Origin: Deltaproteobacteria bacterium
GTDB taxonomy: Bacteria; Desulfobacterota; Desulfarculia; JACQYL01
Direction of reading: 5' to 3'
Length of the DNA: 38,086 nucleotides
Assembly (NCBI GenBank): GCA_016208165.1
Contig: JACQYL010000016.1
Coordinates: 1-38,086 of the forward strand
Made by a program: the position numbers and the translations under genes. The notes beneath the pieces were generated by a model that did not search any database, was not told where the DNA came from, and saw nothing but the letters and a program-made list of their open reading frames with translations. This document shows positions 24,829-31,792 of the stretch, in pieces; within the stretch, counting starts at the first letter, position 1, and each line of letters begins with the position of its first letter.

Positions 24829-25608
24829 TTATTCGGCCTTGAATACCGGCTTCCGCTTCTCGAGAAAGGCCTGTATTCCTTCCTTGTAATCTTCCGTAAA
24901 GCTTACCAGAGTGGCGCATTTTGCTTCGTAGTCCAGGCCCTGGGCCATAGCCATTTGCATACCGTCGTTGATGGCGGCCTTCGCGAGTTTGAGTACAAGA
25001 GGAGGCCGCTCTCTATAGAGATTCGCCCAACTGTGTGCTTCTTCGAGCAATGAGTCCGTTGGAACTACTTTGTTCAAAAGGCCTATGCGTTCGGCTGTTA
25101 CAGCGTCGATGGGTTCCCCGCTGAAGATAAGTTCCTTGGCCTTTGCTATGCCGATGAGACGGGGAAGCCTCTGGGTGGAACCTCCACCGCCGATGACGCC
25201 TATCCTGGAATGCGCATCTCCAAGCAATGCATTGTCTGCGCCGATGCGGATATCACAGGTGCAGGCCAGCTCGAGGCCGCCTCCCAGGCAATAGCCGGCA
25301 ATGGCTGCGATGACCGGTTTACCCATATCTTCGATCAGATGATAGTAGCTGTAGGTCCGTTTGGGCGAGAGCTTGTCCCATAGCCGAGCCGGAACAGGCG
25401 ACTCCTTGATGTCCGCCCCGGCGCAAAACACCTTTAGGCCCCCGGTAATGATCACCACTTTGATGCCGTCGTCGACACCCGCATCCTCGAGGGTCTCGAT
25501 GATCTCGTCGCGCATCCTGGGATTTATGGCGTTTCGCCTCTCCGGCCGATTCAGGGTAATGGTCGCTATACCTTCAATTTTTTCGTACAATATGGTTTCG
25601 TATGCCAA
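24829..25608 (-). CDS. Crotonase/enoyl-CoA hydratase-like protein with altered catalytic Glu
   Basis: 259 residues in the crotonase fold: MAYETILYEKIEGIATITLN, FCAGADIKE, the oxyanion-hole/first-Glu motif YCLGGGLELAC (Glu113), and IGLLNKVVP. The second catalytic Glu of classical hydratases (PEI-x-LG) is replaced: the segment reads GDAHSRIGVIGGGG with His133 at that position. A similar GD-x-H variant exists among crotonases of anaerobic degradation clusters, so hydration of an alicyclic 1-ene-1-carboxyl-CoA (a BadK-like step) or another crotonase reaction is possible. The start is a TTG at 25608 because GGAGG lies seven bases upstream and the family alignment begins there; no ATG fits. Spacing is 28 bases after the SDR gene and 29 bases before the DUF35 gene. 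Confidence 0.85.
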   Translation of the reverse strand: MAYETILYEKIEGIATITLNRPERRNAINPRMRDEIIETLEDAGVDDGIKVVIITGGLKVFCAGADIKESPVPARLWDKLSPKRTYSYYHLIEDMGKPVIAAIAGYCLGGGLELACTCDIRIGADNALLGDAHSRIGVIGGGGSTQRLPRLIGIAKAKELIFSGEPIDAVTAERIGLLNKVVPTDSLLEEAHSWANLYRERPPLVLKLAKAAINDGMQMAMAQGLDYEAKCATLVSFTEDYKEGIQAFLEKRKPVFKAE

Positions 25609-25636
25609 TGGATCGCCTCCTCTCGTTGTATGCGCT

Positions 25637-26419
25637 TCAGACCATGCAATAGCCCCCGTTGACGCTGAGGGCCTGGCCGGTGATCCAACTCGCTCGTTCC
25701 GACGCCAGAAAACAGATGGCATTTGCCGCATCCTGCGTTCTTCCAAAACGCCGGAGCGGATAGTTCTTCAGAATCGCTTTTTCCAATTCGTCTACGGTCT
25801 TACCGAAACGTTCCGCCATCACTTCCTTCAGTTTGGCTGCACCGGGGGTGTTCGTGGCGGAAAGCGATACGCAGTTGACACGTACGCTGTTGCGGCCCAA
25901 TTCTTTGGCAAGGGCCTTGCTGAATGCGATAACGCCTGCTTTGGCCGCCGAATAGACGCAGTTGTTTGTTTCTCCGATCTTACCCGCATCTGAAACCACG
26001 AACACCATGCTTCCCCGATTCTGTGTTACCATCTGTCGGACCACGGCCGCAGCGGAGTTCAAGACTCCGTATAGATTCAAATGGACGGAAGAATCCCAAT
26101 CCGCTTGAGTTGCTTCGATGAATGGTTTGCGTTCTCCATGTCCGGGGACGTGAATCAGGATGTCGATGGATTTGAAGGCGCTCAACGCTTTTTGGACCGC
26201 CTCGGCCACCTGATTTCGGTCCGTAACATCGAGGCCGAACCAGAGGCTGTCAACGCCGAGGTCCCGGACCATGCCGGCCGTCTTTTCGGCTTCGGCAGGG
26301 TCCATGTCGCACGCCACGATATGAGCACCCTCCGCAGCCAGCGTCAGGGCCGTCTCCCGCCCGATGCCTTCACCTCCGCCCGTGATGAACGCTACCTTGC
26401 TCCGTACGCCCAGGTCCAT
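25637..26419 (-). CDS. SDR-family oxidoreductase with unusual NNAG replacement
   Basis: 260 residues. The cofactor loop TGGGEGIG (13-20) and catalytic Ser143, Tyr156 and Lys160 (YSAAK) are present. The usual structural NNAG after strand 4 is HVPG (90-93), an uncommon substitution that removes the Asn residues. It resembles the BadH-like SDR of the same operon in the middle and C-terminal parts (QNRGSMVFVVSDAGKIGE, ITGQALSVNGGY). A beta-hydroxyacyl-CoA or ring-hydroxyl dehydrogenase role is likely, as with the two SDR subunits BbsC and BbsD of toluene degradation. An AAGGAA ribosome binding site lies six bases before the start at 26419. A 260-base gap without recognisable features separates it from the upstream acyl-CoA dehydrogenase gene. 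Confidence 0.85.
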   Translation of the reverse strand: MDLGVRSKVAFITGGGEGIGRETALTLAAEGAHIVACDMDPAEAEKTAGMVRDLGVDSLWFGLDVTDRNQVAEAVQKALSAFKSIDILIHVPGHGERKPFIEATQADWDSSVHLNLYGVLNSAAAVVRQMVTQNRGSMVFVVSDAGKIGETNNCVYSAAKAGVIAFSKALAKELGRNSVRVNCVSLSATNTPGAAKLKEVMAERFGKTVDELEKAILKNYPLRRFGRTQDAANAICFLASERASWITGQALSVNGGYCMV

Positions 26420-26679
26420 GAAGTATTCCTTCTTATTGTCCGTTCAGAGGATATCGGAGGGAACTTTTCTTAAACGAGGCCTCCCTCGGGCTCCGTCCGA
26501 AGATTCAATGTCTAGTCGCCTTGCGCCGGGGTTGTCCGTCCTCTTGGGTATCGTATCTCGATTTGCATCAGCGGACCACGGTCTGCGAGAATTCCGACTC
26601 TCCCTGCATACTTACCTAAGTGGACCGGCTTTCCGTACGCCGACGGAAGCCGATTACGTTTCAAGTCGAGACGCTCGCA

Positions 26680-27831
26680 TCATACAAAGGCGGACATTCC
26701 CAGTATATGGCGCCCGAGAATGAGCTTTTGGATTTCTGTGGTTCCCTCCGCCATGGTGAGATGACGCACGTCCCGGTAGTATCGTTCCATGGGGAACTCT
26801 TCGGTGTATCCATATCCTCCGTGGATCTGGATTCCCTTGTAGGTTACATCGAGCATGGCTTCCGTTGCGTAGAGCTTCGCGAACGAGGCTTCGCGCACGC
26901 ATTCCACTCCTCGATCCAACAGGTCCGCCGCCCTGTAACCCAACAGCCGTGCTATATCCACTTTGAGGGCCATGTCGACGATCATTTCCTGCACCAGCTG
27001 AAACTTGCCGATGGGCCTGCCGAACTGGACCCGTTCTTTGGCGTAGTCGATGGAAGCATCGAGGGCGGCCTGGCCGATTCCGGTGACGGCAAAGGTGACG
27101 GTCACCCGGCCTATGTTGAGTCCGCTCAAAGCGATCTTCATGCCCCTTCCTTCATCGCCCAGACGGTTCGCCGCAGGGACTCGGCAGTCCTCGAAGGACA
27201 GTTCCGAGAGCACGGATGCGTGCATACCCATCTTTCGGATATCCCGTGCGCCGAAAGGGGACTCCTCTTTGTCCACAATGAAGGCGGTGATGCCTTCCCC
27301 TTTTTTGGAACGGTCCACCGTGGCGTACACGATGGCCACATCCGCCATACTTCCGCCCGTAATGAGCGTTTTCGTGCCGTTGAGGACATAGTAATCGCCA
27401 TCACGTTCGGCCTTGGTTTCAATGGAACTCACGTCGGATCCCACGTTGGGTTCCGTGAGGGCGAAACACCCCAGCGTATCCACGGAAAGCAAGCCCGATA
27501 CAAACCTATCCTTCTGGCCGGCGGTTCCATGCTTGGCAATGGAGTAGGTCACCATTCCGGTTGTGGTGGTGATGGTGCGGAGGGAACCCCAAACCCGGGC
27601 CAGTTCCTCGACCAGAATGTAGTAGCTGATGAAATCGAGCCCAAGTCCGCCCATTTGCTCCGGGATAAGGGCTTGCGTGTAGCCGAACGGTTCCAACTTC
27701 TTCACTATGTCTTTGGTGAGAGGCTTGCGCTCCCGCTCGTAATCGTCCACGAGGGGTGCTATTTCTTTTTCCAGGAATTTCCGCACCGTATCTTTGAGTA
27801 TTCTCTGTTCCTCTGTGAAGCTGAAGTCCAT
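26680..27831 (-). CDS. Acyl-CoA dehydrogenase
   Basis: 383 residues with complete family features: MDFSFTEEQRILKDTVRKFL, the FAD motif CFALTEPNVGSDVSSIETKA, NGTKTLITGGSMADVA, ERVQFGRPIGKFQLVQ, GGYGYTEEFPMERYYRD and AEGTTEIQKLILGR with candidate catalytic Glu362. 1,4-dehydrogenating cyclohexenecarboxyl-CoA dehydrogenases use Asp at this position, so the Glu here favours ordinary 2,3-desaturation. The NIGR-x-TV and EEFPMERYYRD segments recall AliB/BadJ- and BbsG-like enzymes, but this cannot be settled by eye. GGGGAG lies seven bases before the start. It is the second catabolic gene of the operon, 46 bases after the family III CoA-transferase-like gene. Confidence 0.92.
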   Translation of the reverse strand: MDFSFTEEQRILKDTVRKFLEKEIAPLVDDYERERKPLTKDIVKKLEPFGYTQALIPEQMGGLGLDFISYYILVEELARVWGSLRTITTTTGMVTYSIAKHGTAGQKDRFVSGLLSVDTLGCFALTEPNVGSDVSSIETKAERDGDYYVLNGTKTLITGGSMADVAIVYATVDRSKKGEGITAFIVDKEESPFGARDIRKMGMHASVLSELSFEDCRVPAANRLGDEGRGMKIALSGLNIGRVTVTFAVTGIGQAALDASIDYAKERVQFGRPIGKFQLVQEMIVDMALKVDIARLLGYRAADLLDRGVECVREASFAKLYATEAMLDVTYKGIQIHGGYGYTEEFPMERYYRDVRHLTMAEGTTEIQKLILGRHILGMSAFV

Positions 27832-27877
27832 ACGATTTCTCCCCTTCTGAACGCGGCCCTTGGGACACGAGGATGCA

Positions 27878-29044
27878 TCAACAAATACGCGCTTGCTTCA
27901 GAGACCGTATTTCCTCTGGACTGAAACCGGCTTCCGTCAATATGGGGCCGGTGTCCCTTCCAAGAACGGGTTCGCCGGGTGCCGAGGTCCGGGAGCCGGC
28001 GGACAGGGCCACGGGGAAACGCGGCAGGTCACGCGTCACCACCCGTCCCCCCGGATCCATTGGAATCAGATTACGATGGCTTAACTGGGGATCGCGCATC
28101 CAGGTGTCGAAGGTCGCTACCGGAGCCACGGGCACGTCCGCTTTGGATAGCGCAGCCAGCCAATACTCGAGATCGTGTCTTTTGATGACCGCTTGAATCC
28201 TGGAGACGATCCTGCTCCTGTTCTCGTTGCGTGCAACCCAAGACCGGAGGGACGCATCCGACGCCAGATCCTCGAGTCCCAGGGCCCGGCACAAGTTGTC
28301 CCAGAAGTGGTCTTCGACAACGCCCAGAGTCAGGTATTGGCCGTCTTTGGTTTCGAACACCCCGTAAGGGCCTCTTCCCATGAACTTTTCTTTGCAAGGC
28401 CGGCCACGATCCAGGAATTCCAGAAAACGAGGCATCATCCACATGGCCAGGCTTTCCGTCATGCTGACGTCCAGGTAAAGGGGGGTGGGCGAATGCCGGG
28501 CTCTGAGAAGCGCGGCAAGGATGGCTGTCGCCGCGTACATGGCGCCGCTCAGGTCCGCTACCTGGAAGCCGTATGGGTTTTGGGGCCCCTGCTCCGGGTC
28601 TCCGGAGATACTCAACAGGCCCGCGACTCCTTGATAATTGATGTCATGGCCGGGAAGAAGCGCATACGGACCCGTTTGACCGTAGCCGGAAATGGAGCAG
28701 TAAATGACGGACGGATTGGCTTTCTTGACGGTTTCGAAGTCAATGCCCAAGCGAGAGGCTACTCCGGGCCTGAATCCTTCCACTACAACGTCGGCATGTC
28801 GAGACAATCTCAAGAAGACATCGACGCCTTCCGGTTGTTTGAGGTCCAGCGTGATCAGCTTCTTATGGTTATTCAGGTAGTCAAAACCCAAAGGCAGGAT
28901 GCTGCGTAACGGGTCGCCGGCTGGGGTCCGTTCGACCTTAATCACCTTTGCCCCCAGGTCCGCCAGGATCATCGTGCAGTAGGGTCCGGGAAGCAGATTC
29001 GTACAATCCAGCACCTGTATTCCGTGAAGAGCCGGGCGGTCCAT
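27878..29044 (-). CDS. CaiB/BaiF family III CoA-transferase or alpha-methylacyl-CoA racemase
   Basis: 388 residues with the family's interlocked-fold signatures: the N-terminal GIQVLDCTNLLPGPYCTMIL, LADLGAKVIKVER, the DLKQPEG segment, VVEGFRPGVASRLGIDFET and SISGYGQTGPYALLPGHDIN. The GHDINY-x4-G element with its Asp is shared by alpha-methylacyl-CoA racemases, so it may epimerise a branched acyl-CoA rather than transfer CoA; length suits both. Transferases of the benzylsuccinate type (BbsEF) are heterodimers, and only one gene is present here. As first structural gene after the GntR regulator it probably acts early, activating the acid or setting stereochemistry for the dehydrogenase encoded next. 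No CoA-ligase gene is in the window, which slightly favours a CoA-transferase role. Confidence 0.85.
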   Translation of the reverse strand: MDRPALHGIQVLDCTNLLPGPYCTMILADLGAKVIKVERTPAGDPLRSILPLGFDYLNNHKKLITLDLKQPEGVDVFLRLSRHADVVVEGFRPGVASRLGIDFETVKKANPSVIYCSISGYGQTGPYALLPGHDINYQGVAGLLSISGDPEQGPQNPYGFQVADLSGAMYAATAILAALLRARHSPTPLYLDVSMTESLAMWMMPRFLEFLDRGRPCKEKFMGRGPYGVFETKDGQYLTLGVVEDHFWDNLCRALGLEDLASDASLRSWVARNENRSRIVSRIQAVIKRHDLEYWLAALSKADVPVAPVATFDTWMRDPQLSHRNLIPMDPGGRVVTRDLPRFPVALSAGSRTSAPGEPVLGRDTGPILTEAGFSPEEIRSLKQARIC

Positions 29045-29092
29045 GCTGTCTCTCTATGGCTTTTCTGTCCGGTAGTAGAGTGTACCCATCTC

Positions 29093-29833
29093 TCAGGAAG
29101 CTTGAGAGTCCGCAGTCACGAAAAATCCATCCGGGTTGAAAGCAGCGGTTTCCAATGATTTCTGAACGATGCCCGTAACATGGGCCCTAACCTGGTGTTC
29201 CGCCCGGACACTATCCCGTGCCTCAAAACTTTCGATGATGCGCTCATGTTCTCGAATGGATTGAGGTATGACGTCATGATCCCGGTAGTAGAAATTGCAC
29301 ATCCAAAACCAAACGATGGCTTTCTTCAGAGACCGTATGGTGCCGTGGATCACCTGATTATCCGCCGCCTTCACGTAGGTCTTGTGAAAGTCGAAATTCA
29401 GCTCGGCGCATCGTTCGTACTGCTCATGTTCATACGCTTCGGACATGTCTTTGTTCAGCTGTTTGAGCAGTGTGATATGAGCGTCCGTGAGTTTGACGGC
29501 GGCCAGACCGGCGGCAAGTGACTCCAAAGCGGCCATCACGGGGATCAAATCCTCAATATATTTTCGCGTGATTTGGCGCACGTACCTCTTCTTGTAGGCG
29601 TCGACCACTACCAGGTCGTCGGACTCCAACATGCGGAGGGCTTCCCGAATGGGCGCCCGGCTCACGCCGAACGCTTTTTGCAGGTCGGTTTCTTTCAGCA
29701 GTTGCCCGGTCCGGATGTGGCCCATGGCGATGGCGCGCCCCAGGGATTTGTAGATCTGGTCCACCAGAGTCAGGGGTTTCCCGAGGGCTTCGTAGGCCTT
29801 TTCATGTTGTCCGTTGGAATGGTCCGGTTTCAT
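29093..29833 (-). CDS. GntR family transcriptional regulator, FCD type
   Basis: 246 residues: a winged helix at ~20-90 (LVDQIYKSLGRAIAMGHIR, LLKETDLQKAFGVSRAPIRE, ALRMLESDDLVVV) and an all-helical FCD ligand-binding domain from ~95 with the metal/ligand pattern D/E...H-x3 (FDFHKTYVKAADN) and later REHERIIES. FCD regulators sense organic acids or acyl-CoAs and usually repress. The start at 29833 is preferred to the upstream in-frame ATG (29890) and TTG (29899) because a perfect operator-like palindrome, TTGTCGACAA, covers those upstream codons. It is the first gene of the long minus-strand operon (48 bases before the CoA-transferase-like gene) and is divergent from the double-cubane protein gene, so it likely controls both and itself. 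Confidence 0.88.
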   Translation of the reverse strand: MKPDHSNGQHEKAYEALGKPLTLVDQIYKSLGRAIAMGHIRTGQLLKETDLQKAFGVSRAPIREALRMLESDDLVVVDAYKKRYVRQITRKYIEDLIPVMAALESLAAGLAAVKLTDAHITLLKQLNKDMSEAYEHEQYERCAELNFDFHKTYVKAADNQVIHGTIRSLKKAIVWFWMCNFYYRDHDVIPQSIREHERIIESFEARDSVRAEHQVRAHVTGIVQKSLETAAFNPDGFFVTADSQAS

Positions 29834-29889
29834 GGTCTTGTTCGTTTCCACTTGGTTGTTGGAACAAAATCGAGTGAGACCATAGCACA

Positions 29890-29899
29890 TTGTCGACAA
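29890..29899. promoter_or_regulatory. Possible GntR autoregulatory operator TTGTCGACAA
   Basis: A perfect 10-base palindrome of the T-x-GT-x-n-AC-x-A form that FCD-type GntR proteins bind, 56 bases upstream of the chosen regulator start and lying between a possible -35 (TTTTAC) and -10 (TATGGT). Occupancy would block the promoter. Confidence 0.45.
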
Positions 29900-30218
29900 G
29901 AGTAAAAGTGTAAAATCGACAGCACCTCTCTCTTGTTTCCTTCATACGGTAACCGAGGTGTGGATGTCAGCCGATGGAGACGGTGTCGCGATGTCAGAAA
30001 CGTCCTTCCGCACGAAGGCAGTGAAGTCCGGAAGCCAGGAAACTTACATGATATCAAATGAGTATGGATAACGATTCGGGTCCCGTTTTACGGGAGATAG
30101 CCGGGTTGACGAATCGTGACACATCCCCGTATGCCGGGCTGCACGGTTTCACACCCCATCGCCTTGCCATCGGTAACCTGAATTCGAAGGGACTCATTAC
30201 ATCGGTATTACCTATTTG

Positions 30219-30236
30219 TTGTATCGAATAATACAA
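30219..30236. promoter_or_regulatory. Possible GntR operator TTGTAT-N6-ATACAA
   Basis: A perfect 6-6-6 inverted repeat, 60 bases upstream of the double-cubane gene's ATG. It overlaps a second dyad, ATAATA-CAA-TATTAT (30228-30242). The outer TTGT...ACAA matches the palindrome in front of the gntR-type gene, which suggests one regulator for both divergent units. Confidence 0.45.
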
Positions 30237-30296
30237 TATTATACTGCCACCGATTGGAGATACTTACTTCAAACGCTTCTTCAGGAGGTTCCGAGT

Positions 30297-31568
30297 ATGA
30301 GTTACGAGGCGATGTGGCAACAACTGGGACTCGATCTCGCCGCGCACGACGTTTTGATGCAAACGCTCGGCGAGGGCTACAAGAGTATATTCCTGCAGCA
30401 GCAAGAGCGGCCCAAAGGTATGGAGTACTTCGACTTCGTCATGAGCGAAGTGCACGGATTGCGTATCAAAGAACTGCTCGAAGGCAAAAAGGAGGGGCGC
30501 AAAGTCATCGGCTCCTTCTGCGTTTTCGTCCCCGAGGAAATCGTGCGGGCCGCGGACGCAACCCTGGTGGGATTGTGCACCGGAGCCGACTTCGCCACCG
30601 AGGAAGTCGATAAGCTTTTGCCCAGGAACACGTGCGCCCTGATCAAGTCGGCCTTTGGATTCAAGCTGGGCAAGGTGTGCCCCTACATCGAGTCCGCGGA
30701 CATGATCGTGGGGGAAAATACCTGTGATGGAAAGAAGAAATCGTACGAAACACTGGATACCCTGGTGGACAACCTGTACGTAATGGATCTTCCGCAGACG
30801 AAATCCGAGCAAGGCAAGTCGCTGCTCAAAGCCGAATTCGAAAAGTTCATGCGGGCGGTGGAAGGACTGACCGGAGTCACCATTGACGTTGAGAAGCTCA
30901 AGAAAGGCATCGGCATTGTGAACGACAAGCGCGCCGCCATTCACAGGCTCTCGAGCCTCCGAACGGCGGACCCGGCCCCCATCTCCGGACTGGACGCGCT
31001 CTTGATGAATCAGGTTTTCTTTTACGACGATCCCGCGCGATTCACCCATTCGGTCAACACGATCTGCGATGAACTCGAGGGACGCATAGCCGAGAAACGG
31101 GGTCCGTTCCCCGAGGGCGCTCCGAGGATTCTCTTGTCCGGTTGTCCCATGGCGGTGCCGAACTGGAAAGCGCCCTGGATCGTCGAGACCTCGGGTGCGG
31201 TCATTGTGGGAGAGGAATCGTGCGTAGGCGAGAGAGGGACGCGAAACCTTACGGCGGCCACCGGGAACAGCGTCGAAGAACTCATGGACGCCATTGTGAA
31301 CCGGTATTTTCAGGTGGACTGCGCCATCTTCACCCCGAACGAGGACCGCCTGAGCCATTTGAAAGAAATGGTCGACACCTACGACGCCGACGGCGTGATC
31401 CATTACGGGCTGCAGTTCTGCCAACCCTATCAGGTCGAGTCCATTCCGGTGGAAAGAGCCCTCGAGGAATCGGGCATTCCGGCCCTCAGGCTGGATACGG
31501 ATTACAGTATGGGAGACGTCGCTCAGATCAAAACGCGCGTCGAGGCGTTTCTCGAGCGCATTGGTTAA
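30297..31568 (+). CDS. Double-cubane-cluster/2-hydroxyacyl-CoA dehydratase D-type iron-sulfur protein
   Basis: 423 residues. Landmarks: GSFCVFVPEEIVRAADA (C75), LPRNTCALIKSAFGFKLGKV (C113), CPYIESADMIVGENTCDGKK (C128, C143), then late cysteines in LLSGCPMAVPNWK, GEESCVGER and YGLQFCQPYQVE. The VGENTCDGKKKSYETL block is, as I recall it, a hallmark of YjiM/double-cubane-cluster proteins, the HgdB/BcrC/BadD superfamily members that hold an [8Fe-9S] centre and perform ATP-driven low-potential reductions. They need an ASKHA-type ATPase activator, and none is encoded in this window. The start at 30297 has AGGAGG eight bases upstream. Monocistronic and divergent from the GntR gene, it is probably controlled by that regulator. 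It may reduce an unsaturated or ring CoA-ester or supply low-potential electrons. 2-hydroxyacyl-CoA dehydratase activity is less likely because no second subunit is present. Confidence 0.8.
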   Translation: MSYEAMWQQLGLDLAAHDVLMQTLGEGYKSIFLQQQERPKGMEYFDFVMSEVHGLRIKELLEGKKEGRKVIGSFCVFVPEEIVRAADATLVGLCTGADFATEEVDKLLPRNTCALIKSAFGFKLGKVCPYIESADMIVGENTCDGKKKSYETLDTLVDNLYVMDLPQTKSEQGKSLLKAEFEKFMRAVEGLTGVTIDVEKLKKGIGIVNDKRAAIHRLSSLRTADPAPISGLDALLMNQVFFYDDPARFTHSVNTICDELEGRIAEKRGPFPEGAPRILLSGCPMAVPNWKAPWIVETSGAVIVGEESCVGERGTRNLTAATGNSVEELMDAIVNRYFQVDCAIFTPNEDRLSHLKEMVDTYDADGVIHYGLQFCQPYQVESIPVERALEESGIPALRLDTDYSMGDVAQIKTRVEAFLERIG

Positions 31569-31600
31569 AGAATGGTTTCGTTGCAAATGTTCGAGGGGAT

Positions 31601-31629
31601 GTAGGGGCGGGTTTTAAACCCGCCCCTAC
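31601..31629. repeat. Near-perfect palindrome, arm GTAGGGGCGGGTTT
   Basis: Arms GTAGGGGCGGGTTT and AAACCCGCCCCTAC (14 bp, one-base centre) lie between convergent genes, 33 bases after the double-cubane gene's stop. A partial copy, GCGTTTTAAACCCGTCCCTACG, spans 31742-31763. The stem could serve as a bidirectional terminator. The same vocabulary recurs at 16940-16997. Confidence 0.75.
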
Positions 31630-31689
31630 GTTCTCGCACTTCAGATGTGCGTAACTATTCTGCTCTATGTGAATGGGCGGCAGACGTAT

Positions 31690-31710
31690 GGTGCGCGGTG
31701 CGCACCCTAC
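31690..31710. repeat. Dispersed hairpin repeat GGTGCGC-GGT-GCGCACC-CTAC
   Basis: A 7-bp perfect stem with a three-base loop followed by CTAC. ATGGTGCGC...GCGCACCCTAC elements are, from memory, common intergenic repeats in many bacteria. It sits in the same short convergent gap as two other palindromes, a repeat-on-repeat arrangement like that near 17 kb. Confidence 0.6.
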
Positions 31711-31792
31711 TTGCTACTATTAGATCTCGATCCATATCGGCGCGTTTTAAACCCGTCCCTACGGCCAAAAAATCAAACCCGTCATTTCAGCA

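Larger units (their letters stand above)
29834..30296. other. 463-base divergent control region between gntR-type gene and double-cubane gene
   Basis: It contains two operator-like palindromes (29890-29899 and 30219-30236), described separately. On the minus strand TTTTAC, a 17-base spacer and TATGGT overlap the first palindrome and could be the regulator's promoter. No gene is supported here. Confidence 0.5.

Noticed and set aside
30297-31568. ATP-dependent benzoyl-CoA reductase subunit
   Set aside because: It is a single subunit, with no BcrB/BcrA/BcrD-type partners; the VGENTCDGKKK block points to the double-cubane branch instead.
30264-31586. Minus-strand open frame of 440 codons
   Set aside because: Antisense to the double-cubane protein gene, which has a good ribosome binding site and family motifs.
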